From an uncultured Bacilli bacterium (lineage in GTDB: Bacteria; Bacillota_I; Bacilli_A; RF39; UBA660), in NCBI GenBank assembly GCA_934101625.1, contig CAKORV010000002.1:1-64000 (forward strand): a stretch of DNA of 64,000 nt, read 5' to 3'. Position 1 is the stretch's first letter. The number at the start of each line of letters is the position of its first letter. A program made the translations under genes and the position numbers. Below the pieces are notes generated by a model. The model ran no database searches. It worked only from the letters and a program-made list of their open reading frames with translations, and was not told the origin of the DNA. Below, piece after piece: positions 16,590 through 24,362 of this stretch.

Positions 16590-16613
16590 AACTCCTTAAT
16601 GGAGTTTTTTCTT
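16590..16613 (+). terminator. Terminator of tRNA-Ser
   Basis: AACTCC (16590-16595) pairs with GGAGTT (16601-16606) around TTAAT, followed by TTTTCTTT. Confidence 0.78.
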
Positions 16614-16640
16614 TATATTTTAATAAAAAAATGATATAGT
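16612..16640 (+). promoter_or_regulatory. Promoter of recD2, predicting a leaderless mRNA
   Basis: TTTATA (16612-16617) and TATAGT (16635-16640) are 17 bases apart, with TG one base before the -10. The ATG of recD2 begins 7 bases after the -10, at the expected transcription start, and no Shine-Dalgarno sequence is present. Confidence 0.6.
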
Positions 16641-16646
16641 TAATTC

Positions 16647-18824
16647 ATGAAAGAAAATAGTTACATTAAAGGAAATATAGTTAAAATATTATATGAAAGT
16701 TCTACTGGTTATAAAGTAGGACTATTTAAAGTGAAAGAGTCTAGTGACGATGTAAAAGAATTTTTGAATAAGACTATGACATTTACTGGTAATTTTATGC
16801 CTCTTAATAATGAAATAACTTATATTTTTAAAGGTAATTTGATAAATCATGCTAGATTTGGAATACAGTTTAATGTAACAAGTTATGAATCTGTCATACC
16901 AAGTGATACTGATGGAATAATAATGTATTTATCTAGTGGCATATTTAAAGGAATAGGACCAAAAACCGCTAAAGTAATTGTAGATACTTTTGGTGAAGAG
17001 ACTATAAATGAAATAAAGAATGGTAACCCTGTTTTATCTAGATTAAAGGGTATGAATGAGAAGAAAGCAAGGGAACTTACTAAGAAAATATTAGAATATG
17101 ATAAAGATCAAGAATTGATTATAGAATTTAATAAATTAGGTTTTACTACTGAAGAGTGTTTAAAAATTGTTAATAAATATAAAGATAGATGCTTTGATAT
17201 TATAGAAAATAATATATATATGTTAGAAAGTGATATTAATTTTATAAAGTTAGATAAAGTTTTTTTAACTAATCATGATGAATTTGAATGTGTTAGGATT
17301 GATGCTTTAATTAAATATTCAATTAAAAATCTTTGTTATACAACTGGGGATACTTTAGTTACTAGAGAAAGTTTATATTTAGAGATGAATAAATATTTTA
17401 GTACTAATTTAGATAGTAAGTTGTTTTTAGATAGGCTTAATGATTTGATTGTTTGTAAAACTGTTATAGAGGTGGATGAATTTATTACTTTAAATATGTT
17501 TTATGAAACTGAAGTTGAAATTGCTGATACTATAAATTATTTAAATAAAATTAAACCTACTTTTAATAAAGATGATATAGATGACTATATTAATAAGTAT
17601 CAAAAAGAAAATAATATTACTTTTAATAATTCTCAAATAGAAGCGATTAAAGGAAGCTTATTAAATAATTTATTTATTATTACAGGTGGACCAGGTACTG
17701 GTAAAACCACTATTATTAAAGCAGTAGTGGATATTTATGAAAAATTATGTGGTGATATTGAACTTAAAGATATTACTCTTCTAGCGCCTACTGGAAAAGC
17801 TAGTAAAAGAATAACTGAAAGTGTACATAGAAAGTCTAGTACTATTCATAAGTTCTTAAAGTGGAATAAAGAAACTAAGGAATTTAGTGTTAATAGATTT
17901 AATCCTGTAGATACTAGGTTAGTCATAATAGATGAATTTAGTATGGTAGATATATTTTTATTTAATAGTTTATTAGATGGTTTAACAAGTAAAGTGAAAT
18001 TAATTTTAGTGGGGGATGCCAATCAATTACCTAGTATTCAACCAGGAAATATTTTAGCGGATTTACTTAGTGATAAAAATTTACCAGGAATATATTTGAC
18101 AGATATTTATAGAACTAAAAAGGAGTCTTATATAATTCCTCTTGCGATGGATATAAAGAATAGAAAAGTTTTTGAAGATTTTCCTACTAATTATGAAGAT
18201 TTTAAATTTTTCTCAGTACCAGATATACAAATTAAATCTTATTTAACTACAATTTTTAAACATGCTAGAGATAAGAATATGTCTATAGAAGATTTTCAAG
18301 TTTTGATTCCTATGTATAAGGGAGAAAATGGAATAGATAATATTAATAATTTAATGCAATCTATATTTAATCCTGAATCTATCATGAAAAAAGAAATTGT
18401 TATTAGAGATGTAACTTATAGGGAAGGAGATAAAGTTATTCAATTAGTTAATGATGTTGATAATAATATATTTAATGGAGATACTGGATATATTAAAAGA
18501 ATTATTATGGGTAAGAATCCTTTTATTGAAATAGATTATAATGGTAATGTAGTGTCCTATAAAAAAGGTAAGTTTGATGAATTTACTTTGGCTTATGCAA
18601 TAAGTGTGCATAAAAGTCAGGGAAGTGAATATGATAATGTAGTGGTGGTTTTACCTTCTAATATGAAGAGAATGCTTTATAATAAACTTATTTATACAGC
18701 TGTTACAAGAGCTAAAAAGAGTTTAATTATTATTGGAAATATAGATAGTTTAAATTATGCTGTTAAAACTGAATATAGTGTATATAGAAATACAGCTTTA
18801 AAGAAAATTTTAGGTATAAATTAA
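16647..18824 (+). CDS. recD2: RecD2-type ATP-dependent DNA helicase
   Basis: Superfamily 1B 5'-to-3' helicase of the stand-alone RecD2 type, 725 residues (Bacillus about 800). The N-terminal OB-like domain (SYIKGNIVKILYESSTGYKV) is followed by tandem helix-hairpin-helix elements (GIFKGIGPKTAKVIVDTFGE and LSRLKGMNEKKARELTKK). The motor domains carry Walker A ITGGPGTGKTT, motif II VIIDEFSMVD, motif III LVGDANQLPSI and the C-terminal SVHKSQGSEYDNVVVVLP and YTAVTRAKKSLIIIG. RecD2 acts in replication-fork and recombinational repair without RecBC. Translation appears leaderless, which would be unusual for this gene. Confidence 0.95.
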   Translation: MKENSYIKGNIVKILYESSTGYKVGLFKVKESSDDVKEFLNKTMTFTGNFMPLNNEITYIFKGNLINHARFGIQFNVTSYESVIPSDTDGIIMYLSSGIFKGIGPKTAKVIVDTFGEETINEIKNGNPVLSRLKGMNEKKARELTKKILEYDKDQELIIEFNKLGFTTEECLKIVNKYKDRCFDIIENNIYMLESDINFIKLDKVFLTNHDEFECVRIDALIKYSIKNLCYTTGDTLVTRESLYLEMNKYFSTNLDSKLFLDRLNDLIVCKTVIEVDEFITLNMFYETEVEIADTINYLNKIKPTFNKDDIDDYINKYQKENNITFNNSQIEAIKGSLLNNLFIITGGPGTGKTTIIKAVVDIYEKLCGDIELKDITLLAPTGKASKRITESVHRKSSTIHKFLKWNKETKEFSVNRFNPVDTRLVIIDEFSMVDIFLFNSLLDGLTSKVKLILVGDANQLPSIQPGNILADLLSDKNLPGIYLTDIYRTKKESYIIPLAMDIKNRKVFEDFPTNYEDFKFFSVPDIQIKSYLTTIFKHARDKNMSIEDFQVLIPMYKGENGIDNINNLMQSIFNPESIMKKEIVIRDVTYREGDKVIQLVNDVDNNIFNGDTGYIKRIIMGKNPFIEIDYNGNVVSYKKGKFDEFTLAYAISVHKSQGSEYDNVVVVLPSNMKRMLYNKLIYTAVTRAKKSLIIIGNIDSLNYAVKTEYSVYRNTALKKILGIN

Positions 18825-18863
18825 GTAATTTAGTAAATAATAATACTGAAGGAGAGTGTTATT

Positions 18864-19010
18864 ATGAATTTTATGAAAAATATGGCTTTTATGATGGGTG
18901 GCGTAGGTGTTGGATATTGTGTTTCTAAATATGGAAAAGATATTAAAAAAGCCATGAAAAAAGGTAAAAAAGAAGTAATGAAAACTATCGAAGATTTTGA
19001 GAATATGTAA
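18864..19010 (+). CDS. Small protein, 48 residues, YtxH-like N-terminus
   Basis: A short gene with a strong GAAGGAGAG site. The product starts with a glycine-rich hydrophobic segment (MAFMMGGVGVGYCVSKYGKD) and continues as a lysine-rich helix (KKAMKKGKKEVMKTIEDF). This is the general layout of YtxH-type small stress proteins, with a short membrane or amphipathic segment followed by a charged helix. No specific function can be assigned. It lies 39 bases after recD2 and is closed by its own terminator, so it may be co-transcribed with recD2. Confidence 0.75.
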   Translation: MNFMKNMAFMMGGVGVGYCVSKYGKDIKKAMKKGKKEVMKTIEDFENM

Positions 19011-19038
19011 ACTCTAAGTATATTAGAGTTTATTTTTT
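19009..19038 (+). terminator. Terminator after the 48-residue gene
   Basis: AAACTCTAA (19009-19017) pairs perfectly with TTAGAGTTT (19023-19031), followed by ATTTTTT. Confidence 0.85.
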
Positions 19039-19059
19039 GTAAAGTGTTTACAAAAGTAA

Positions 19060-19087
19060 TTGAATTTAATAATTTACATGGTAGAAT
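19060..19087 (+). promoter_or_regulatory. Promoter of the AI-2E family gene
   Basis: TTGAAT (19060-19065) and TAGAAT (19082-19087) are 16 bases apart, 22 bases before the ATG. Confidence 0.5.
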
Positions 19088-19109
19088 ATAGTTAGATGGG
19101 TGAAGAGAT

Positions 19110-20291
19110 ATGAATAATAAAAAAGAAAAATTAGATATAGAAGGTGTTAATGAGATAGTTAAGACTGGAAGTAAAATATTAAATTTATTTTATGTAGTAA
19201 TGGTATTTTTAATTATAATGGGTGTTATTTTTCTATGTAAAACGCTTAATATTTTTCCTATATTATTTACTATATTGTCAGTTGTTAGTCCATTCTTTTT
19301 AGGTTTTATAATTGCATGGCTTTTAAATCCAATTGTTAATAAATTAACTGATAAAGGTATGAGAAGAGGATGGGCAGTTGCTTTAGTATATTTAATGCTT
19401 ATAGTTTTGATATATTTATTTTGTTTGGCAATTATTCCAGCTTTAGTAGATCAACTTAATGAAATGGCTAAGACAGCACCTGAATTATTACTTAATGTTA
19501 AAGATTTAATTAATAATATATTTGTAAAACTTAGTAATGGTACAAATATAGATATGACTAATGTTAAAATGCAATTTATGAATTATTTAGAAGATTTTTC
19601 TAAGAATTTAACTACTGATTTACCAAGTAAAATAGTTTCTATAGTACAAGGGTTAATTAGTGGAGTTGGTAAATTTTTAGTAGGAGCAGTTATTGGATTC
19701 TACTTATTGATGAATTTTAATAATGTTACTAAGTTCTTGATAAACATGGTTCCTAAGAAATTTAAGGGTGATGTTGAAAAATTATCTAATAATATAAGTG
19801 AAGTTTTATTTGGATTTGTAAATGGAACTTTCTTAGATTCATTAATTTTGTTAGTTATAAATATAATAGGTTTTTCATTGATTGGGCTTAATGCACCAGT
19901 GTTATTTGCAGTATTCTGTGTAGTTACAAATATTATTCCTTATGTGGGACCTTATATTGGTGGTATACCTGCGATTTTAGTTGGGTTTACACAAAGTCCA
20001 TTAATAGGAACTTTAATATTGGTATTCATAGTAGCAACTCAAAGTATTGAAGGAAATTTCTTACATCCAATTATTATGGGAAGAAAGATGGATTTACATC
20101 CAGTAACTATAGTAATTTCATTGTTGATATTTGAACACTTCTTTGGTATAATGGGTATGGTTGTTGCGACACCAGTGGTTGCAGTATTAAAAGTAATATA
20201 TGTATTCTTAGATGAAAAATTTGATTTCTTTGGATACAGTAAAGATAAAAGCGTTAAAAAAGAAATAAGTAAAGTAAGCAATGCTAAATAG
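19110..20291 (+). CDS. AI-2E family transporter (PerM/YtvI-like)
   Basis: A 393-residue polytopic membrane protein of the AI-2 exporter family. Two N-terminal helices (NLFYVVMVFLIIMGVIFLC and the next) precede a cytoplasmic helical segment (ALVDQLNEMAKTAPELL). The C-terminal bundle has the family motifs NIIPYVGPYIGGIPAILVGF and FLHPIIMGRKMDLHP. Members are variously proposed to export autoinducer-2 or small molecules, or to act in Na+/H+ exchange; YtvI is sporulation-associated in Bacillus. The family is clear and the substrate is not. It has its own promoter, and its end runs directly into the alanine T-box leader. The tail is lysine-rich. Confidence 0.92.
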   Translation: MNNKKEKLDIEGVNEIVKTGSKILNLFYVVMVFLIIMGVIFLCKTLNIFPILFTILSVVSPFFLGFIIAWLLNPIVNKLTDKGMRRGWAVALVYLMLIVLIYLFCLAIIPALVDQLNEMAKTAPELLLNVKDLINNIFVKLSNGTNIDMTNVKMQFMNYLEDFSKNLTTDLPSKIVSIVQGLISGVGKFLVGAVIGFYLLMNFNNVTKFLINMVPKKFKGDVEKLSNNISEVLFGFVNGTFLDSLILLVINIIGFSLIGLNAPVLFAVFCVVTNIIPYVGPYIGGIPAILVGFTQSPLIGTLILVFIVATQSIEGNFLHPIIMGRKMDLHPVTIVISLLIFEHFFGIMGMVVATPVVAVLKVIYVFLDEKFDFFGYSKDKSVKKEISKVSNAK

Positions 20292-20446
20292 AGAACTCTT
20301 GGTTGGTGGAAAAGAGAAGTATCTTATTTGAAAGCTATTCTTTGAGTGCTATAATAATAGCCGGGTTCGCCCGTTAGAGAAATTAAGTTAAATAAGGATG
20401 GTACCACGTTTCTTCGTTCCTTGAAGAGATGTGGTTTTTTCTTTAA
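20285..20446 (+). ncRNA. T-box riboswitch, alanine specifier (GCU)
   Basis: The core AAGGATGGTACCACG lies at 20394-20408. The terminator is a 13-pair stem, ACCACGTTTCTTC (20403-20415) with GAAGAGATGTGGT, followed by TTTTTT. Stem I has the compact GGTTGGTGGAAAA element and GAAAGCTATTCTTTGAG, in which GCT (20334-20336) after GAAA sits where specifier codons are found in leaders of this shape. The second downstream gene is alaS, which agrees with an alanine specifier. The dNMP-kinase-like gene lies between leader and alaS, so it should answer to tRNA-Ala charging as well. Confidence 0.9.
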
Positions 20447-20483
20447 ATAATTAAGTTAATGCTTTTGGAGAGGAGAGAAGTTA

Positions 20484-21032
20484 ATGGAATTAAGAAATGA
20501 AGATGCATTAATAGTAATATTTAGTGGTAAGGCCAGAAGTGGTAAAGATACCGCGATGAATATTATTAGAAAAAAATATGAAGAAGATAATAAAAAGGTT
20601 ATTAATCTTCAATTTAGTAGTTATATTAAAGAATATGCTAAAAGAATTAGTAATTGGGATGGAACAGATGAAACAAAACCAAGGGAGTTGCTTCAAGAAT
20701 TGGGTACTGATATTATTAGAAATAAGATAGATAAATATTTCTTTATTAATAGAATAATAGATGATATTAAAGTATATAGCTATTTCTTTGATATTATTAT
20801 GATTAGTGATGCTAGATTTCCTGAAGAGATAGAGGCAGTTAAAAAACAATTTAAAAATACTATAAGTATACATATTAATAGACCAAATAATGATACTTTA
20901 ACTAATAGACAAAAAGTACATATTACTGAAACGGCTTTAGATAATTATAGTAATTATGATTATATAGTTAATAATGATGGAACAATTGAAGATTTGAAAA
21001 GTAAGCTAGATAGTTTATATAAAAGTTTATAA
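20484..21032 (+). CDS. Deoxynucleoside monophosphate kinase-like P-loop protein
   Basis: A 182-residue P-loop kinase-like protein. The Walker A is GKARSGKDT (in FSGKARSGKDTAMNII), typical of phage-type dNMP kinases and related nucleotide kinases. A central segment (RELLQELGTDIIRNKIDKYF) matches the family's RxLLQxxGTE-xxR region, and MISDARFPEEIEAVKK is the characteristic DxRFpnE motif. The probable role is phosphorylation of deoxynucleoside monophosphates. GGAGAGGAGAGAAG precedes the ATG. It lies inside the alanine T-box unit, 14 bases before alaS, an unexpected position for a nucleotide kinase. Confidence 0.82.
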   Translation: MELRNEDALIVIFSGKARSGKDTAMNIIRKKYEEDNKKVINLQFSSYIKEYAKRISNWDGTDETKPRELLQELGTDIIRNKIDKYFFINRIIDDIKVYSYFFDIIMISDARFPEEIEAVKKQFKNTISIHINRPNNDTLTNRQKVHITETALDNYSNYDYIVNNDGTIEDLKSKLDSLYKSL

Positions 21033-21046
21033 AGGAGAGATGAAAA

Positions 21047-22783
21047 ATGAATTTAAAAGATTTATATATTGATTTTTTTGTAAGTAAAGGACATAAACAA
21101 ATACCGAGTGCGCCAGTGGTGCCTGAAAATGATCCAAGTGTATTATTTAATACTGCAGGTATGCAACCATTAATTCCATATTTAATGGGAGAACCACATC
21201 CATATGGAACTAGATTAGTTGATTATCAAAAGTGTGTTAGGACTAATGATTTGGATTCTATTGGAGATACAACACATCATACATTCTTTGAAATGCTTGG
21301 AAACTGGAGTTTAGGAGATTATTTTAAAGATGAAAGTATATCTTGGAGTTTTGAATTTTTAACGAAAGTTTTAAATATACCTGTTGATAGATTAGCAGTA
21401 ACTGTATATGCTGGAGAAGGTAATATTCCTTTTGATGAAGTGAGTTATAATAAATGGTTAAGTTTGGGAATACCTAAAGAAAGAATTGCGAAAACTACTC
21501 AAGATAACTTTTGGATTGCTGGTGCTTCTGGACCATGTGGACCTGATACTGAGATATTTTATTTTAGAAGTACTGATGATATTCCTGAAGTGTTTGATCC
21601 AGAAGATGATAGATGGGTTGAAATATGGAACAATGTATTTATGGAATTTTATAAGGATCAAGATGGTAATATAACAGAATTACCTAAGAAGAATGTTGAT
21701 ACAGGTATGGGATTTGAGAGAACAACAGCTGTACTTGAAGGAGTTTTAGATAACTATGAATCTAGTGTATGGAAAGATGTTATTGAACTAATAAGTGAAA
21801 TATCAAATAAGCCTTATAAGGGTAATGAAGAAAGTATGAGAATTATTGCTGATCATATTCGTACTTCTGTATTTATTAGTGCTGATCCTGCAGGTATAAA
21901 ACCAAGTAATACTGATCAAGGTTATATTTTAAGAAGGTTAATTAGAAGAGCAATCAGACATGCTAAAAAATTAGAAATTGATATAAATAGTGATTGGGAG
22001 CAAAGAATAGCAAGACTTATAATATCAAAATATAAAAAGTATTATAGTGAATTAGCACAAAATGAAAGTATTGTTTTGGAAGTATTAAAAAATGAAAAAG
22101 AAAAATTTAATAAGACACTAGAAAAAGGATTAAGAGAATTTTCTAAAGTTAGTAATAAAGATATTGATGCTACAACTGCATTTCATCTTTATGATACATA
22201 TGGATTTCCAATTGAACTTACTTTAGAACTTGCTGATGATGCTGGAATTAAAGTTGATGTTGAAGGATTTAAAGAAAAATTTAAAGCTCATCAAGAATTA
22301 TCTAGAACTGCAAGTGCAGGTAAATTTAAAGGTGGATTAGCTGGTAATAGTGAGATAGAAACTAAATATCATACTGCTACACATTTATTAAATGCAGCAC
22401 TTAAGTTAGTAGTTGGACCTGATGTTCATCAAAAAGGTAGTAATATAACTGATGAAAGAATGAGATTTGACTTTTCATGTGATCATAAATTAACTGATGA
22501 AGAAAAAACTAAAGTAGAAGATTTAGTTAATGAGTGGATTAAAGAAGGAATAGATGTTACAGTAGAAGAAATGACTAAAGATGAAGCTATTAAAAGTGGT
22601 GCAGAGTGTATGTTTATAGAAAAATATCCTGATATTGTAACTGTTTATTCAATAGGTAATATTTCAAAAGAATTGTGTGGTGGACCACATGTTAAAAATA
22701 CAAGTGAGTTAGGTCATTTTAAAATTAAAAAAGAAGAAGCATCAAGTGCTGGTGTAAGAAGAATAAAGGCTGTGTTAGAATAA
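21047..22783 (+). CDS. alaS: Alanine--tRNA ligase, shortened form lacking the C-Ala domain
   Basis: The class II catalytic core is complete: GMQPLIPYLMGEPHP, motif 2 FEMLGNWSLGDYFK, the NFWIAGASGPCGPDTEIF loop and motif 3 NVDTGMGFERTTAVLEG, followed by the tRNA-recognition helices. Editing-site motifs HTATHLLNAAL and CGGPHV are present. The product has only 578 residues against about 875 in most bacteria. It ends at AGVRRIKAV, right after the editing domain, so the C-Ala dimerisation/tRNA-elbow domain is absent. The segment between the tRNA-recognition helices and HTATHLL is also very short, with no FYaExGGQ-type barrel. It has a clean start (AAAGGAGAGATG) and a natural stop overlapping rlmN, so this is not a truncation by frameshift. 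Confidence 0.93.
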   Translation: MNLKDLYIDFFVSKGHKQIPSAPVVPENDPSVLFNTAGMQPLIPYLMGEPHPYGTRLVDYQKCVRTNDLDSIGDTTHHTFFEMLGNWSLGDYFKDESISWSFEFLTKVLNIPVDRLAVTVYAGEGNIPFDEVSYNKWLSLGIPKERIAKTTQDNFWIAGASGPCGPDTEIFYFRSTDDIPEVFDPEDDRWVEIWNNVFMEFYKDQDGNITELPKKNVDTGMGFERTTAVLEGVLDNYESSVWKDVIELISEISNKPYKGNEESMRIIADHIRTSVFISADPAGIKPSNTDQGYILRRLIRRAIRHAKKLEIDINSDWEQRIARLIISKYKKYYSELAQNESIVLEVLKNEKEKFNKTLEKGLREFSKVSNKDIDATTAFHLYDTYGFPIELTLELADDAGIKVDVEGFKEKFKAHQELSRTASAGKFKGGLAGNSEIETKYHTATHLLNAALKLVVGPDVHQKGSNITDERMRFDFSCDHKLTDEEKTKVEDLVNEWIKEGIDVTVEEMTKDEAIKSGAECMFIEKYPDIVTVYSIGNISKELCGGPHVKNTSELGHFKIKKEEASSAGVRRIKAVLE

Positions 22784-23805
22784 TGAGTATATTTGATTTA
22801 ACGTTAACTGAATTAGAAAATATTTTAGTTACAAATGGTTTTAAGAAATTTAATGCTACTCAGGTATTTGAAGGTGTTTATAAAAAAAGAGTAAAATCAT
22901 TTGATGAAATTACAAATATAAGTAAAGATTTAAAAGAGTTTTTAAATAATAATTATTCATTGAAATATTTAAATATTGTTGATGAATTATCTAGTGATGA
23001 TACAAATAAATATTTATTAGAAGTTAAAGATAGTTTTGTTGAATGTGTTTTAATGAAACATGATTATGGTAATAGTTTATGTATTAGTACTGAGATAGGT
23101 TGTAATATGGCTTGCGCATTTTGTGAAAGTGGTAAACTTAAGAAAATTCGTGGACTTTCTGTTAGTGAAATAGTGTTACAAGTTTTAACAATTGAAGAAA
23201 AAGAAAATATAAGAATAAGCAATATTGTTTTTATGGGAATAGGTGAACCTTTTGATAATTATGATAATATAATAAAATCAATAAATATATTAACTTGTCC
23301 AAAGGGTATAGATTTAGGTAGTAGAAAAATTACTGTTAGTACATGTGGTTTAGTACCTAAAATTAAAGAGTTTGCTGATACACCTGGACAAGTAAATTTA
23401 GCAATTAGTTTGCATGCATCTAATGATTTAACTAGAAATAAATTGATGCCTATAAATAAAGTTTATCCAATAAAAGAAGTTATTAATGCGATTGATTATT
23501 ATATTAATAAGACTAATAGAAAGGTTACAATTGAGTATATTTTATTAGATGGAATAAATGATAGTGTGGAAAATGCACTTGAGTTAGTTAATTTGTTTAA
23601 AGGTAAATTAGTGTACATTAATTTAATTCCTTATAATAGTACTAGTAGTGGGTTTAAAAGAAGTGATAAAGAAACTATAAGTAAATTTTTTGATACATTA
23701 ACTAAGAATGGTATTAATGTACAAATGAGAAGAGAAATGGGTAAAAATATAAAAGGAGCTTGTGGACAATTAAGAGCAAGTCATGAAAGTAATATTATTT
23801 CTTAA
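22783..23805 (+). CDS. rlmN: Dual-specificity RNA methyltransferase RlmN
   Basis: Radical-SAM enzyme that methylates C2 of A2503 in 23S rRNA and A37 in some tRNAs. The 340 residues match the family. The N-terminal helical domain (FNATQVFEGVYKKRVKSFDEI) precedes the iron-sulfur motif C107-NMA-C111-AF-C114. The SAM-binding part includes FMGIGEPFDNYDNI and LAISLHASND. The C-terminus has RREMGKNIKGACGQL, whose cysteine is the second catalytic residue. The ATG overlaps the last base of the alaS stop, so translation is coupled and both answer to the alanine T-box. Confidence 0.96.
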   Translation: MSIFDLTLTELENILVTNGFKKFNATQVFEGVYKKRVKSFDEITNISKDLKEFLNNNYSLKYLNIVDELSSDDTNKYLLEVKDSFVECVLMKHDYGNSLCISTEIGCNMACAFCESGKLKKIRGLSVSEIVLQVLTIEEKENIRISNIVFMGIGEPFDNYDNIIKSINILTCPKGIDLGSRKITVSTCGLVPKIKEFADTPGQVNLAISLHASNDLTRNKLMPINKVYPIKEVINAIDYYINKTNRKVTIEYILLDGINDSVENALELVNLFKGKLVYINLIPYNSTSSGFKRSDKETISKFFDTLTKNGINVQMRREMGKNIKGACGQLRASHESNIIS

Positions 23806-23833
23806 TTAGAAAAATAAAGAAAGAAATCAAAAA

Positions 23834-24025
23834 ATGTTTAAAGAAATAAAGGGTATTGCTGGTAATCCAAACCAAATAAAAAATCAAATCGAACTAAGAA
23901 AAATTACAGAGAATGCCAAAGTCGATAGAACAGAAACATGTTTTAGAGGAAAAAGTAGGCAAACTAGAGATCAATACCTTGAAAGTGTAGAAAGAGCAAA
24001 AGTTTTATCTAAAAGATGGTATTAA
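23834..24025 (+). CDS. Hypothetical small basic protein, 63 residues
   Basis: I do not recognise this protein. It is 63 residues, basic, without membrane segments, and contains GIAGNPNQIKNQIELRKI and a C-terminal RDQYLESVERAKVLSKRWY helix. Only a weak purine-rich stretch (AAAGAAAGAAATC) precedes the ATG. It follows rlmN by 28 bases and ends 24 bases before a terminator, so it would be the last gene of the T-box unit. Its codon use (several GTC, AAC, CAG-poor codons) is less AT-extreme than that of its neighbours. Probably real, but a chance frame cannot be excluded. Confidence 0.55.
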   Translation: MFKEIKGIAGNPNQIKNQIELRKITENAKVDRTETCFRGKSRQTRDQYLESVERAKVLSKRWY

Positions 24026-24049
24026 TATAATTTAAATTTATATGAGTAG

Positions 24050-24073
24050 AAGATAACTAGTTGTTATCTTTTT
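24050..24073 (+). terminator. Terminator of the alaS-rlmN unit
   Basis: AAGATAAC (24050-24057) pairs perfectly with GTTATCTT (24063-24070), followed by TTT. Confidence 0.72.
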
Positions 24074-24125
24074 AAATTGGAAAAATAAAAATTAAATATG
24101 TTCATATAATTAATTGGTGATATGT

Positions 24126-24362
24126 ATGTTAAATAATATAAGTACATACTTAAGAGATTTAGATTATAGGGTTACTTTACTTAAAAATGGATTACATGTT
24201 TTAAATTATAAATCTATAATAGATATTACTTCTAATATTATAATGTTTAAAGTGAGTGATAAATTATTTAAAGTTAATGGTAAGAATATGATACTAAAAG
24301 AATTAGATAAAAAAGAATTTTTAATAACTGGTGTTATAGAAAGTGTGACAATAAATGGATAA
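24126..24362 (+). CDS. yqfC: YqfC/YabP-family sporulation protein
   Basis: A 78-residue member of the YabP/YqfC family. In Bacillus, YqfC is encoded just upstream of yqfD, is made under the mother-cell sigma factor and is linked to spore coat or engulfment-stage functions. The recognisable part is the repeated beta pattern VLNYKSIIDITSNIIMFKVS followed by LFKVNGKNMILKELDKKEFLITGVIESV, which ends in the family's closing strand. The ATG at 24126 is favoured because GGTGAT lies 4 bases before it; TTG 24114 and GTG 24117 are alternative starts. The gene overlaps yqfD by 8 bases, as in Bacillus gene order. Confidence 0.82.
   Translation: MLNNISTYLRDLDYRVTLLKNGLHVLNYKSIIDITSNIIMFKVSDKLFKVNGKNMILKELDKKEFLITGVIESVTING

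Noticed and set aside
20508..20873. 121-codon minus-strand frame
   Set aside because: It mirrors the dNMP-kinase-like gene, which has the P-loop and the DxRFPEE motif; the minus frame has no start signals.
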